Assembly: GCA_963825255.1 (NCBI GenBank)
Contig: CAWGSF010000001.1
Location: 186,001-250,000, forward strand
Origin: JAIBJN01 sp963825255
GTDB lineage: Bacteria > Actinomycetota > Thermoleophilia > Gaiellales > Gaiellaceae
Length of the DNA stretch: 64,000 nucleotides
Direction of reading: 5' to 3'
Below the pieces are notes generated by a model. It was not told where the DNA came from and did not search any database. It was given only the letters and a program-made list of their open reading frames with translations. Below are positions 28,995-38,126 of this stretch, in pieces. Made by a program: the position numbers and the translations under genes. Position 1 is the first letter of the stretch. Every line of letters starts with the position of its first letter.

Positions 28995-30265
28995 ACCGCG
29001 CCCGCTCCCAGTCGCTGACCGCGCCGCGCCACGCCTGGAGCTCCCACTCGCGGGAGGTCGCGTAGTAGTCGCTGAACTGCTCGCCGAGGCCCGCGCGGAG
29101 GGCGTCGTCCGCGCGGAATGCCGCGAGGGCGCTCTCGAGCGATCCCGGCAGTGCGGGCAGGTCGTCGCGCGCGTACGCGTCGCCGACCACGGGCGCGGGC
29201 GGCTCCGCGCCCGCGCCGCATCCCGTCGGCGGCGGAGACGAGCATTGCCGCGAGCGCGAGGTAGGGGTTTGCGTCCGCGCCCGGGCGGCGGCACTCGATC
29301 CGGCACCGCTCCGGCTTCGCCGCGGCGATGACGCGCAGGGCCGCGGAGCGGTTCTCGAGGCCCCAGCTCGCGTTCACGGGCGCGAACCATCCCGGCACGA
29401 GGCGCTTGTAGGAGTTGATCGTCGGGTTCAGGAGGAGCGACGAGCCGGCGAGGTGGTCGAGCATCCCGGCGACGGCCGACGTGCACGCCGCAGGCGAGGT
29501 CGGCTCCGGCTTTCTCCGGCGCGAAGGCGTTCGTGCCGTCGCGCCAGAAGGAGACGTGCAGGTGGCCGCTCGAGCCCTCCTCGCCGGGGGCGGTCTTGGC
29601 GAGGAAGCTGGCGCGGAGGCCGAGGGTCTCGGCGACGCCCTTCATCGCCAGCTTGACGTAGGCGGCGTCGTCGGCGGCGTGCATCCCGTCCTGCGCCGCG
29701 AGGTTGAGCTCGAGGAGCCCGGGCCCCGCCTCGGTGTGGATCGCGGCCAGCTCGACGCCGAGCGCCGCGAGCGCGGGCGCAAGGGCCGAGACGAGCTCGT
29801 GGTAGCGGCCCGCCTCGACGATCGAGTAGCTGATCCCGCTCGAGAGCGGCTCGTCCTCCGCATCCCACACCCGCACCTCGTACTCGAACGCCGCCCGCAC
29901 CGCATAGCCGAGGTCGCGCGACCGCGCCGAGGGCGCGGGCGAGGGTCTCGCGCGACGAGAGCTCGCACGCGCTCCCGTCGCGCCAGGACGGGGTCGCCAG
30001 GCAGACGCTCCATCCGGGCCGCCACGTCAGCTCGTGCAGGGTGTCGGGCTCCGGCCGGACGACGAGGTCGCCCGGCCCCCGACCGGATCCCGAAGTCCTG
30101 GTAGGCGTCGATGGGCGTGTCGACCGGGTCGAGGCCGAGCAGGAGGTCGGTCATCACCGTGCCCTCCTCGACCGCGGTCTCGAAGGCCTCCCTGCGCAGC
30201 GCCTTGCCGCGCAGGTAGCCGTTCATGTCCGGCATCGCCAGCAGGACGTACTGCACGTCGCTCAC
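28978..30265 (-). CDS. puuA: Glutamine synthetase-fold gamma-glutamylpolyamine ligase (PuuA-like), about four frameshifts
   Basis: ATP-dependent ligase joining glutamate to an amine, about 430 residues. GTG 30265 (SDVQYVLLAMPDMNGYLRGK) carries the substrate loop of PuuA/GlnT-type proteins. Later blocks in successive frames are SSGISYSIVEAGRYHELV, GLLELNLAAQDGMHAADD, GSSGHLHVSFW, then NPTINSYKRLVPGWFAP and ENRSAALRV with ECRRPGADANPYLALAAML, i.e. the NPT.NSYKR loop and catalytic Arg of the GS fold. Shifts near 30080, 29910, 29490 and 29215. Its start overlaps the aminotransferase stop in GTGA. Adjacent puuD supports a gamma-glutamyl amine route rather than ammonia assimilation. Confidence 0.82.
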
Positions 30266-31633
30266 GCCGGGAGCGTGCTCAGGACGCGGCGCTCGACCTC
30301 GGCGAGCGTCTCGGCGAGCCGCTCGACCATCTCGGCGAGCTCGCTCGTCGGACGCCGTGTAGGCGGGCGCGAGCAGCGTCGCGTCGCCGGCGAGGCCGTC
30401 GGGCGTCGAGTGCGAGGAGGTGACGAGGAGGCCGCGCTCGAGGGCGATCGAGTCGACGAGCGAGGCGGCGTCCAGGTCGGCCGGGCAGGAGGGACTCGCC
30501 GTCGCGCGGGTCGACGAGGTCGACCCCGAGGAGGAAGCCCCGGCCCCGCACCTCGCCGACGAGCTCGAGGCCCGCGAGCGCCTCGGCGAGCTCGTCGAGC
30601 AGGCGCGGGCCCCGCTCGGCCACGTGCGCGACGAGGTTCTGCCCCGCGAGCTCGTCGAGGACGGCGAGCCCGACGGCGCAGGACTGGGGCGCTCCGTCCC
30701 AGGTGTGCCCGTGCTCGAACTCGCGGGAGCCCTGCGCGACGGCGTCGTAGACGTGCTGGCGGCAGAGGATGCCGGCGAGCGGCGCGTAGCCGGCGCCGAA
30801 GCCCTTGCCGAAGGTGACGATGTCGGGCTCGAGTGGAAGCCGGTCGGCGGCGAACCACGTTCCGGTACGGCCCGCGCCGGTGACGATCTCGTCGAAGCAG
30901 ACGAGGAAGCCGTGGCGCTCGCGCCGCTCGGCGAGGCCCTCCCAGAAGCGGTCGGGCGGCGAGTAGCGCGGGCAGGGACGCCCCGCTCACCGGCTCGCAG
31001 AAGAAGGCGGCGATCGTCTCGGCGCCCGCCTCCTCGATGACCCGGTCGAGCTCGGCGAGGGCCTGCTCGCCCGTCTCGTCGTGCCGCGGCGTGCTCGGCG
31101 GGATGTGGAGGCTCTGCGCGAGGTAGGGCTCGTACGGGGCCCTGGAGGCCGGGCCGGCCGGTGAGCGCGAGCGTGCCGAACGTCGCGCCGTGGTAGGCCT
31201 GCGCCGGCGAGACGATCCGCCAGCGCTCGGTCTCGCCCCGCTCGACGTGGTAGGCCCGCGCCAGGCGGAGGGCCATCTCGTTCGCCTCCGAGCCGCCGGA
31301 GACGAAGCGGACGCGCGCCATTCCGGGCGCGGCGGTCTCGAGGAGGCGGCGGCCGAGGAGCTCCTGCGCGTCGTTCGTGAAGGCGTGGTAGTAGATGTAC
31401 GAGAGGCGCTCGGCCTGGGCGGCGGCCGCATCGGCGATGTCGCGGCGGCCGTGGCCGAGGCACGGCGACCATCGCGCCCCCGCCGCAGCGCGTCGAGGAT
31501 CCGCCGCCCGTCGACTCCGTGGAGCCAGACGCCCTCGCCGCGGTCGATCGAGGGATACGCGAGGTCGAGCTCGCGCGGGAGGACGCTCGTCTCGTCCGCG
31601 CGCACGACTGCGGCGGAGCCCGGTCGCGGCCAT
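30262..31633 (-). CDS. Class III PLP aminotransferase, about five frameshifts
   Basis: Omega-type aminotransferase of about 450 residues acting on amines or GABA-like compounds. The opening reads VRADETSVLPRELDLAYPSIDRG after a shift near 31610 from ATG 31633. Family blocks in several frames: FVSGGSEANEMALRLARAYH, IVSPAQAYHGATFGTLALTG, the FDEIVTG acidic block, and TFGKGFGAGY with the PLP lysine. It is a paralogue of the enzyme at 32352-33740. ATG 31633 follows the amidotransferase stop by one base. The number of shifts is the highest in the window; either errors or true decay. Confidence 0.75.
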
Positions 31634-31634
31634 C

Positions 31635-32355
31635 TCAGGCTCGCTCTGCCGCGGCCGCGCGATCCGGTCGAGGAAGGCGTCGAAGAGCTTCAGGCTCGCC
31701 TCCTTGGCGCTCTGCTGCGCGCTCGTAGGTCTCGGCGAGGAGCCCGTCCGGGTCGACGCCGTGCTCGTCGAGCTCGTGCCGGTAGACGCGCACCCAGTCG
31801 TCCATGATCGACGTCGTCACCTCGGGGTGGAACTGCACGCCGAGGCTTCGCCCGATGACGTAGGCCTGTGGGCCCGACCTCGTTCTCGGCGATCACCTCC
31901 GCGCCCGGTGGAGCGGTGAACGTGTCGAAGTGCCACTGGAACCACGGGCCCGTCGGCGACGAGCTCCGGATCGCTGCGTGCCGACGGGCAGCCAGCCGAT
32001 CTCCTCCCGCTCCGACCGGAAGACCTCGCCTCCGAGCACGCGCGCGAGCAGCTGGCCGCCGAAGCAGACGCCGAGGATCGGCACGTCGGCCTCCGTCGCC
32101 TCCCGGAAGAAGTCCATCTCGTGCTTGATCCACTCGACGTGGTCCTCGTAGGCGCGCGAACTCCGACCCGAGCGAGACGATGAGCTCGTAGTCGCGCGGG
32201 TCGATGTCGTGCGGGTCCTGCTCGTCGATGCGCAGGGTCTCGACCTCGGCGCCGCGGTCCTCGAGCCACTGGAGGACGAGCCCCGGGCGGCGTCGGCTCC
32301 TCGTGCTGGATGACGAGCGCGCGCCAGCGCTCTCCTGTGCCGTCGGGCGTGTCAT
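31635..32355 (-). CDS. Type 1 glutamine amidotransferase-like protein, about four frameshifts
   Basis: GMP-synthase-like class I amidotransferase of about 240 residues. ATG 32355 overlaps the stop of the upstream aminotransferase (ATGA). The catalytic Cys is in PILGVCFGGQLLARVLGG (about 95), the His-Glu pair in GVQFHPEVTTSIM (about 185). Shifts near 32290, 32160, 31965 and 31870, mostly one extra base. Being placed between two class III aminotransferases is unusual; it may hydrolyse a glutaminyl or gamma-glutamyl intermediate, acting beside PuuD. The acceptor is unknown. Confidence 0.75.
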
Positions 32356-33740
32356 GCGCTCACCGGGGCGGCCTCGAGCTTCCCCTCGACGGCGGCCCAC
32401 ACCTCGCGGAGGGCGCGCGGCGAACCGCTCGACCATCTCGGCCAGCTCCTCGTCCGTCGCGGTGAAGGCGGGCGCGAAGAGCGTCTGGTCGCCGGCGTAC
32501 CCGTCGCGCGTCGGCTGTGTCGAGAGCAGGATGAGCCCCTGCGCGAACGCCGCCTCGTCGACGCGCCCCGCGACGCGGAGGTCGGGCGGCAGGAACGACT
32601 CGCCGTCGCGCGGGTCGGCGTACTCGATCCCGAGCAGGAAGCCGTGCCCGCGGACCTCGCGCACGAGCGGGACGTCGCGGACGGCGTCCTCGATCTCCTG
32701 CGCGGAGACGGGCTCCCCGCTCGCGCACGTGCTCGACGAGGCCCTCGCGCCGCAACGCGTCGATGACGGCGAGCGCCGACGGCGCAGGAGAGCGGCGCGC
32801 CGTTCCACGTGTGGCCGAGCGGGAAGCGCCGCGAGCCGGCGGCGATCGCCTCGTAGACGTGCTCGCGGCACAGGGCGGCGCCGATCGCCGCGTAGCCCGC
32901 GCCGAGGCCCTTCGCCGTCGCGATCACGTCCGGCACGAACGGCAGGCCGTCGGCGGCGAACCAGCTCCCGACCCGGCCGATGCCCGTGACGATCTCGTCG
33001 AAGCAGACGAGGAAGCCGTGGCGCTCGCGCCGTTCGGCGAGGCCTTCCCAGAAGCGGTCGGGCGGCCTGTGGGCGGGGAGCGCGGCCGCGCCGATCGCCT
33101 CGCAGAAGAACCCCGCGATCGTGTCCGGGCCCGCCTCCTCGATCAGACGGTCGAGCTCGGCGAGCGCCGCGTTCCCGGTCGGGTCGAACCGGTGCGTGCT
33201 CGGCGGGATGTGGAGGACGTCCGGGAGGTAGGGCCCGAGCGGGCCGTGGAGGCCCGGACGTCCGGTCAGCCCGAGCGTGGCGATCGTCGGGCCGTGGTAG
33301 GCCTGGGCGGCCGAGATGAAGCGCCAGCGGCCGGGCTCGCCGCGCTCGACGTGGTAGCTCCGCGCCAGGCGCAGGGCCGCCTCGTTCGCCTCGGCGCCGC
33401 CGGTCACGAAGTAGGCCCGCGTGAATCCCTCGGGCGCGACGTCGACCAGCTCGCGGGCCAGGCGCTCCTGCGCCGGGTTCGTGAGGCGCTCGTTGTGGAC
33501 GAACGAGAGCCGCGCCGCCTGCTCGCGGGCGGCCTCGAGGAGGTCGGTGCGCCCGTAGCCCAGCGTCGCCGCCATCGAGCCGCCGCTCATCGCGTCGAGG
33601 TACCGCGTCCCGGCGGCGTCCTCGAGCCAGACCCCGCTGCCGCGGACGGCGACGGGGTACCGCCGGTCGAGCTCCGGGGGGAAGAGCCGGGTGTCGTCGC
33701 TGCCGACGGACGCCTGCATCGGTGTCGCTCCCTCGCTCAT
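32352..33740 (-). CDS. Class III PLP aminotransferase, about three frameshifts
   Basis: About 460 residues. ATG 33740 (MSEGATPMQASVGSDDTRLF). The first 345 codons are in one frame: YFVTGGAEANEAALRLARSY, AQAYHGPTIATLGLTG, GFFCEAIGAAALPAH, VCFDEIVTGIGRVG and DVIATAKGLGAGYAAIGA with the PLP-binding Lys. Shifts near 32783, 32718 and 32420 scramble the C-terminal third, where DREHGFLLGIEYADPRDGE-like blocks are recoverable. First gene of the amine operon that runs to glpD on the minus strand. Likely an amine:pyruvate or 2-oxoglutarate transaminase. Confidence 0.82.
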   Translation of the reverse strand: MSEGATPMQASVGSDDTRLFPPELDRRYPVAVRGSGVWLEDAAGTRYLDAMSGGSMAATLGYGRTDLLEAAREQAARLSFVHNERLTNPAQERLARELVDVAPEGFTRAYFVTGGAEANEAALRLARSYHVERGEPGRWRFISAAQAYHGPTIATLGLTGRPGLHGPLGPYLPDVLHIPPSTHRFDPTGNAALAELDRLIEEAGPDTIAGFFCEAIGAAALPAHRPPDRFWEGLAERRERHGFLVCFDEIVTGIGRVGSWFAADGLPFVPDVIATAKGLGAGYAAIGAALCREHVYEAIAAGSRRFPLGHTWNGAPLSCAVGARRHRRVAARGPRRARARAGSPSPRRRSRTPSATSRSCARSAGTASCSGSSTPTRATASRSCRPTSASRGASTRRRSRRGSSCSRHSRRATGTPATRRSSRPPSPRRTRSWPRWSSGSPRALREVWAAVEGKLEAAPVSA

Positions 33741-33794
33741 GGGGTACAGATCATGCCGCAGAACGGGCCTCTCCGGCACTCTCGCGGCGTATAG

Positions 33795-34979
33795 TTGCTG
33801 CCCCTGCGGAACCATCGGGCACCTCGGGCCGGACGTCGTCCGGTCGCGCGAGCGGCCGTGGTCGCCGTCGCCGTGGGGCTGGGCCTCGTCGCCGCGCCGA
33901 CCGCCGCGGCCGCGGTCTCGCTCACGGTCTCGCCCGACGTCGCCACGTTCGGCTCCACCGTCGTCTTCACGGGAGCGGTCACGCCGCAGGCCGCGACGCC
34001 CGTCCAGATCGTCCTCCAGCTCGGAGGCGGCGGCGAGCGGACGCTCGCGAGCGGCACGACGAAGGCGGACGGGAGCTTCCGGCTCACGGCGGCCGCGGGC
34101 ACGCCGGGCAACGTGGTCGCGCGGGCCAACAGCGAGGAGAGCTCGCCCGTGTCACTCCGGATCAGGCCGCGGCTCGAGGCCCGAATCCGCGGGCTCCGGG
34201 TCCTCGGGGCCTCGCTCGTCGTGCGCGGCCGGGTCAGGCCCGCCGAGGCCGGCGCGGTGGCGCTCAGGATCCGGGGCCGGACGACCGTCCTCGCCGTCGG
34301 CGGCAACGGGCGGTTCGGCGGCAGGGTGGAGGCGCGACGGGCAGGCAGGCTCACCGCGCGCTTCGTGCTCCAGCCTGCGGCGGGGTTCGTCGAGGTTCGC
34401 CGAAGCCGGACCACCCGGATCACGACGCCCGGCCTCGGACTCGGTGCCAGGGGGCCCGCCGTGCGATTCCTCGAGCGGCGGCTGGACGACCTCCGCTACG
34501 CGATCCGCGGCGTGAACGGGTACTTCTCCTCCGACACGCGCGACGCGCTGTATGCCTTCCAGAAGGTGAAGGGCCTCTCGCGGACTGGAACTGCGGGCCC
34601 GCGGGTGTGGCGCGAGCTGCGCACGGCGCGGACGCCGAGGGCCTTCGAGCCCCACGGCGACCACATCGAGGTCTTCAAGGGGCGCCAGGTGCTTTTCGAG
34701 GTGCGCGCGGGGAAGGTCGTCCGCGTCTCGCACGTCTCGACCGGCGCGACTGGCAACACCCCGGTCGGGACCTGGCACGTCTACGGCAAGACGCCGGGCT
34801 TCAACGGAAGCCACATGTACTACTCGATGTTCTTCCTCCGCGGCTTCGCGATTCACGGGTACGCCTCCGTGCCGCCGTACCCGGCGAGCCACGGGTGCGT
34901 CCGGATCCCGCTCTGGTTCGCGCCCGGCCTCTACTCGCGCTGGCCGGTCGGCACGACCGTCCGGGTCTACGCCTCCTAG
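33795..34979 (+). CDS. L,D-transpeptidase (YkuD) with peptidoglycan-binding domain
   Basis: Exported wall enzyme of 394 residues that forms 3-3 cross-links or anchors proteins. TTG 33795, signal peptide (ARAAVVAVAVGLGLVAAPTAAAA). Two Ig-like beta modules (about 45-115 and 120-195) precede a PG-binding domain 1 (LGARGPAVRFLERRLDDLRY to YAFQKVKGL, about 215-265). The catalytic YkuD domain ends with HGYASVPPYPASHGCVRIP, with nucleophilic Cys in SHGCVR and His in FAIHGY. TTG as start is tentative. Divergent from the aminotransferase, 54 bp between starts. Confidence 0.88.
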   Translation: MLPLRNHRAPRAGRRPVARAAVVAVAVGLGLVAAPTAAAAVSLTVSPDVATFGSTVVFTGAVTPQAATPVQIVLQLGGGGERTLASGTTKADGSFRLTAAAGTPGNVVARANSEESSPVSLRIRPRLEARIRGLRVLGASLVVRGRVRPAEAGAVALRIRGRTTVLAVGGNGRFGGRVEARRAGRLTARFVLQPAAGFVEVRRSRTTRITTPGLGLGARGPAVRFLERRLDDLRYAIRGVNGYFSSDTRDALYAFQKVKGLSRTGTAGPRVWRELRTARTPRAFEPHGDHIEVFKGRQVLFEVRAGKVVRVSHVSTGATGNTPVGTWHVYGKTPGFNGSHMYYSMFFLRGFAIHGYASVPPYPASHGCVRIPLWFAPGLYSRWPVGTTVRVYAS

Positions 34980-34986
34980 GACACGG

Positions 34987-35190
34987 CTAGCTCTGCTTGG
35001 TGGTCTGCCGCTCGACGCGGATGCCCGCCCGCTCGAGCTGCTCGGCCATCCGGAGATGGTCCTCTTCGAGGATGCGGGCGATGCTGTGCGCGAACGCGTG
35101 GACCGTCGGCGCCTCGCCCTCGGTGCGCATGGCCCGGATGAGCTCGTCCTGGAGCCGGTCGCGGATCTCTTCCTCGCTCAGGCCGAACAT
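34987..35190 (-). CDS. Small helical protein, member of the shared-motif stress set
   Basis: 67 residues, highly charged and helical: MFGLSEEEIRDRLQDELIRA, then ...VHAFAHSIARILEEDHLRMA and a basic tail. No family recognised. ATG 35190 is preceded by GGAAGGGAGA at normal spacing. A palindromic motif nearly identical to one before the CBS-BON gene sits 60 bp upstream (35250-35267). It is divergent from the hydrolase-rtcB pair and convergent with the L,D-transpeptidase. Confidence 0.65.
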   Translation of the reverse strand: MFGLSEEEIRDRLQDELIRAMRTEGEAPTVHAFAHSIARILEEDHLRMAEQLERAGIRVERQTTKQS

Positions 35191-35249
35191 GTGTCTCCCT
35201 TCCTTGTGGTGCCGTCCTCCACAGTCTCTTCCCGGCCGGCCGGGATCGC

Positions 35250-35267
35250 ATCGGTGAACACGCCGAT
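35250..35267 (-). promoter_or_regulatory. Operator-like motif, site a
   Basis: ATCGG, eight bases (TGAACACG), CCGAT. Across 22 bases (35248-35269) it differs at one position from the site at 39285-39306. It lies 60 bp upstream of the small helical protein start and 143 bp upstream of the divergent hydrolase. A larger inverted pair GGGATCG / CGATCCC (35242-35270) encloses it. Confidence 0.55.
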
Positions 35268-35409
35268 CCCGCCTTCGGACAAGTGGCACGCCGTGGCCGC
35301 GCCGCGGCCGGATCCGTAGTTGGCCGAAGCCGACGTCAGCGTCGTCTCCGATGACGCCGGGCGGTGCGGCGGCGAGGATGCCGCCGACCACGAGCCCACG
35401 GAGGCGATT

Positions 35410-36084
35410 GTGACGGACGCCGTCCGAGCCGACTCGGTCGTGCTTTCCGGCAGAGCGGGCGGAGGCGCCGGCGCGCGGCTGGAGCTGCCCGCCGACCTCA
35501 TCGTCCCCGCCGATGCCTTCGGGTGCGTCGTCTTCGCCCACGGGAGCGGGAGCACCCGGCTCAGCCCGCGGAACCGGCTCGTGGGCGGGGTCCTCGAGGA
35601 GGCGGGGCTCGCGACTCTCCTCTTCGACCTGCTCCTGCCCGAGGAGGCGGCCGACCGCCGGAACGTCTTCGACGTGGAGCTGCTCGCCGAGCGCCTCGAG
35701 GGGGCCACGCGCTGGCTCGAGACGCGGCCGGAGCTCGGCGGGCTGCCGGTCGGCTACTTCGGAGCGAGCACGGGGGCGGCGGCCGCGCTCTGGGCGGCCG
35801 CGGAGATCGGGAGTCGTATCAGCGCGGTCGTCTCCCGCGGAGGGCGACCCGATCTCGCCCAGGCTCGACTCGAGGAGGTGCGGAGCCCGACGCTCCTCGT
35901 CGTCGGGGAACGCGACGAGCTCGTGCTCGAGCTCAACCGGGAGGCGCTCGGGCGGCTCGACTGCGAGGCCGAGCTCGAGGTCGTGCCCGGCGCGACCCAT
36001 CTCTTCGAGGAGCCGGGTACCCTCGAGGAGGTGGCTCGGCTCGCGCGGGGCTGGTTCGTCCGTCACCTGGGGGCTTGCGGGTGA
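35410..36084 (+). CDS. Alpha/beta hydrolase, dienelactone-hydrolase-like
   Basis: Small alpha/beta hydrolase of about 224 residues. The oxyanion segment is FAHGSGSTRLSPRN, nucleophile elbow GASTGAAAALWAA (Ser near 122), acid in GERDELV and catalytic His in GATHLFEEPG near the C-terminus. This HGSGS/GASTGAAA pattern is that of the hydrolases often found fused to or beside phosphoribosyltransferases in actinobacterial stress loci. GTG 35410 is chosen; TTG 35320 would add 30 residues without similarity. Its stop overlaps the rtcB start in GTGA, so the two are coupled. Confidence 0.8.
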   Translation: MTDAVRADSVVLSGRAGGGAGARLELPADLIVPADAFGCVVFAHGSGSTRLSPRNRLVGGVLEEAGLATLLFDLLLPEEAADRRNVFDVELLAERLEGATRWLETRPELGGLPVGYFGASTGAAAALWAAAEIGSRISAVVSRGGRPDLAQARLEEVRSPTLLVVGERDELVLELNREALGRLDCEAELEVVPGATHLFEEPGTLEEVARLARGWFVRHLGACG

Positions 36085-37532
36085 CCGTCGGCGAGCACAG
36101 CCGCGTCGAGGAGCTTCGCCGGCTCGAGGACGTCGTCTGGGAGCTTCCCGCGACGTCCCGGGCAGACATGCGCGTCCCGGCCCGTATCTTCGCCGACCGC
36201 GAGCTGCTCGACGCGATCGCGGGCGACCGCTCGCTCGAGCAGCTTCAGAACGTCGCCACGCTGCCGGGGATCGTCGACGCGGCGCTCGGCATGCCGGACA
36301 TCCACCAGGGCTACGGCTTCCCGGTCGGCGGCGTCGCGGCGATCGACTCTGCGACCGGCGTGATCTCCCCCGGCGGGGTCGGGTATGACATCAACTGCGG
36401 CGTTCGCCTGCTCGCGCTCCCGATCTCGGTCGACGAGCTCGGCGCCCGGCGGGAGGCTCTGATCCACGAGATCTCGCGGGCGGTGCCCGCCGGCACGGGC
36501 AAGCGCCGTGGAGACGTCTTCCGGGGAGAGGAGCTCGAACGGGTGCTGCGGGACGGGCCGCGGTACCTCGTGCAGCACGGGATCGGGACCGCCGACGACC
36601 TCGAGCACACCGAATCCGAAGGGTGCCTGGAGGGCGCCGACCCGGCCGCGGTCTCCGAGCGGGCTCGGGCGCGTGGCACCGGCCAGCTGGGGACGATCGG
36701 CGCCGGGAACCACTTCGTCGAGCTGCAGCGGGTCGAGGAGATCTTCGACGGTGCGACCGCCGACGCCTTCGGTCTCCGCGAGGGCCAGGCGACGGTTCTC
36801 ATCCACTCCGGCTCTCGCGGCCTGGGTCACCAGGTCTGTACCGACTCCGTGAAGCTGATGGAGGCGGTCCAGGCCGACTACGGCATCGAGCTCCCCGACC
36901 GGCAGCTCGCCTGCGCGCCGCTCTCGTCCTCCGAGGGGCGGGCCTATCTCGCCGCGATGGCGGCGGCGGCGAACTTCGCGTTCGCCAATCGCCACGTCAT
37001 GGCCCACGAGGTGCGCGAGGCCGCGCGCAGGATCCTCGGGGACGCCGCGGCCGAGGGCACCCGGCAGGTCTACGACGTCGCACACAACGTGGCCAAGATG
37101 GAGAGGCACGGCGATCGCGAGCTCTGCGTCCACCGCAAGGGCGCGACCCGCGCGTTTCCGGCCGGGTCGGAGGAGATACCCGTCGCATACAGGAGCGTCG
37201 GGCAGCCCGTCTTCATCCCGGGCAGCATGGGCACCGCGAGCTTCGTCCTCGCCGGGGAGGCCGGCTCCCTCGAGCGCTCGTTCGGGACGACGTGCCACGG
37301 CGCGGGGCGGCGGATGAGCCGGACGGAGGCGCGGCGTCGCGTGACGGGTGCGGAGCTTCGCAGGCAGCTCGAGGAGCAGGGGATCGTCGTGCGCTGTCCC
37401 TCGAACCGGGGGCTCGCCGAGGAAGCGCCGTCCGCGTACAAGGACGTGGAGCGGGTGGTCGGGGTCGTGGAGCGAGCGGGTCTCGCCAGGCGGGTCGCCC
37501 GCCTCCGCCCCGTCGGCGTCATCAAGGGCTGA
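36081..37532 (+). CDS. rtcB: RNA-splicing ligase RtcB
   Basis: GTP- and Mn-dependent ligase joining RNA 2',3'-cyclic phosphate or 3'-phosphate to 5'-OH ends, for tRNA/rRNA repair. 483 residues. Metal ligands are in GGVGYDINCGVRLL (Asp and Cys), GTIGAGNHFVELQ (the conserved NHF) and HSGSRGLGHQ; the nucleotide-linked His is in TTCHGAGRRMSR near residue 405, all intact. GTG 36081 overlaps the hydrolase stop. RtcA and archease are not in the window. A strong hairpin follows the stop. Confidence 0.95.
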   Translation: MTVGEHSRVEELRRLEDVVWELPATSRADMRVPARIFADRELLDAIAGDRSLEQLQNVATLPGIVDAALGMPDIHQGYGFPVGGVAAIDSATGVISPGGVGYDINCGVRLLALPISVDELGARREALIHEISRAVPAGTGKRRGDVFRGEELERVLRDGPRYLVQHGIGTADDLEHTESEGCLEGADPAAVSERARARGTGQLGTIGAGNHFVELQRVEEIFDGATADAFGLREGQATVLIHSGSRGLGHQVCTDSVKLMEAVQADYGIELPDRQLACAPLSSSEGRAYLAAMAAAANFAFANRHVMAHEVREAARRILGDAAAEGTRQVYDVAHNVAKMERHGDRELCVHRKGATRAFPAGSEEIPVAYRSVGQPVFIPGSMGTASFVLAGEAGSLERSFGTTCHGAGRRMSRTEARRRVTGAELRRQLEEQGIVVRCPSNRGLAEEAPSAYKDVERVVGVVERAGLARRVARLRPVGVIKG

Positions 37533-37543
37533 GAAACGCAGAG

Positions 37544-37571
37544 GGGCCGCGGGGTATGGCTCCCGCGGCCC
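37544..37571. terminator. Bidirectional hairpin between rtcB and hsp20
   Basis: Perfect 10-bp stem GGGCCGCGGG / CCCGCGGCCC with an eight-base loop, 12 bp after the rtcB stop and 15 bp after the hsp20 stop. Genes converge here, so it can stop both. No T-run follows, as is common in GC-rich actinobacteria. Confidence 0.8.
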
Positions 37572-37585
37572 GTCCGCTCGTCCGC

Positions 37586-38008
37586 TCAGGCCTTCTTGCC
37601 GAGCGCGATCTTGCGCGGCTTCGTTGCCTGCAGCTTCGGCGCGTGGATCTCGAGAACGCCCTTCTCGAAGTCGGCCTTGACCGCCTTCGTGTCGGCCTCG
37701 ACCGGCAGCTGGAAGCGCCGCTCGAAGCTCTTCTCGAGCCGCTCGTGGAGGCGATAGGCCTTCTCCTTCTTCTCCTTCTCCTCCTCGCGCTGACCCGTCA
37801 CGCAGACGGTGTGATCCGTGACCTCGATCTCAAGCTCCTTCTCCTCGAAGCCGGGCACCTCGAGCTCGACGACGAACTCGTCGTCGGTCTCGTAGACGTC
37901 GGCGGCCGGGAGAAGCGACGGAACGAGCCCCGCCTCGTCGAAGAGGCGGCGCATCCGCAGGTTCATCGCCTCGAGCTCGCGGAACGGTGTCCATCTCACG
38001 ACCTCCAT
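37586..38008 (-). CDS. Hsp20-family small heat-shock protein
   Basis: ATP-independent holdase chaperone, 140 residues. Short N-arm (MEVVRWTPFRELEAMNLRMR), alpha-crystallin domain about 38-130 with VYETDDEFVVELEVPGFEEKELEIEV, the Arg-rich YRLHERLEKSFERRFQLP and the conserved DFEKGVLEIHAPK (the A-x-x-x-n-G-v-L motif), and a short basic C-tail. ATG 38008 follows GAAGGAGG at ideal spacing. Upstream 118 bp hold a copy of the stress motif. Comparable to mycobacterial HspX/Acr proteins. Confidence 0.93.
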   Translation of the reverse strand: MEVVRWTPFRELEAMNLRMRRLFDEAGLVPSLLPAADVYETDDEFVVELEVPGFEEKELEIEVTDHTVCVTGQREEEKEKKEKAYRLHERLEKSFERRFQLPVEADTKAVKADFEKGVLEIHAPKLQATKPRKIALGKKA

Positions 38009-38072
38009 GAATCCTCCTTCCGGGTCCGAGATCTCTCCACCCTCCATCGTCCTTCGCGCGCGCACCTTCGGC

Positions 38073-38090
38073 ATCGGCGAGGCCGCCGAT
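38073..38090 (-). promoter_or_regulatory. Operator-like motif, site b (hsp20)
   Basis: ATCGG, eight bases (CGAGGCCG), CCGAT, the same arms and spacing as sites a and c but with more divergence in the centre (17 of 22 bases match site a). It is 65 bp upstream of the hsp20 start. GGGGAACTAC lies 27 bp beyond (38100), as at site c. Confidence 0.45.
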
Positions 38091-38099
38091 CGGGAGTGT

Positions 38100-38109
38100 G
38101 GGGAACTAC
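38100..38109 (-). promoter_or_regulatory. Second shared promoter element, hsp20 copy
   Basis: GGGGAACTAC on the plus strand (GTAGTTCCCC towards the gene). The same ten bases occur at 39315-39324 before the CBS-BON gene, 27 and 28 bases from the arms of the palindromic motif. Could be a -35 region or a second factor site. Confidence 0.4.
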
Positions 38110-38126
38110 GTAACCGCCGGCGAGGA

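Noticed and set aside
35190..35410. Canonical DosR box
   Set aside because: No GGGACT-N4-AGTCCC type dyad is present; the motif found is different.
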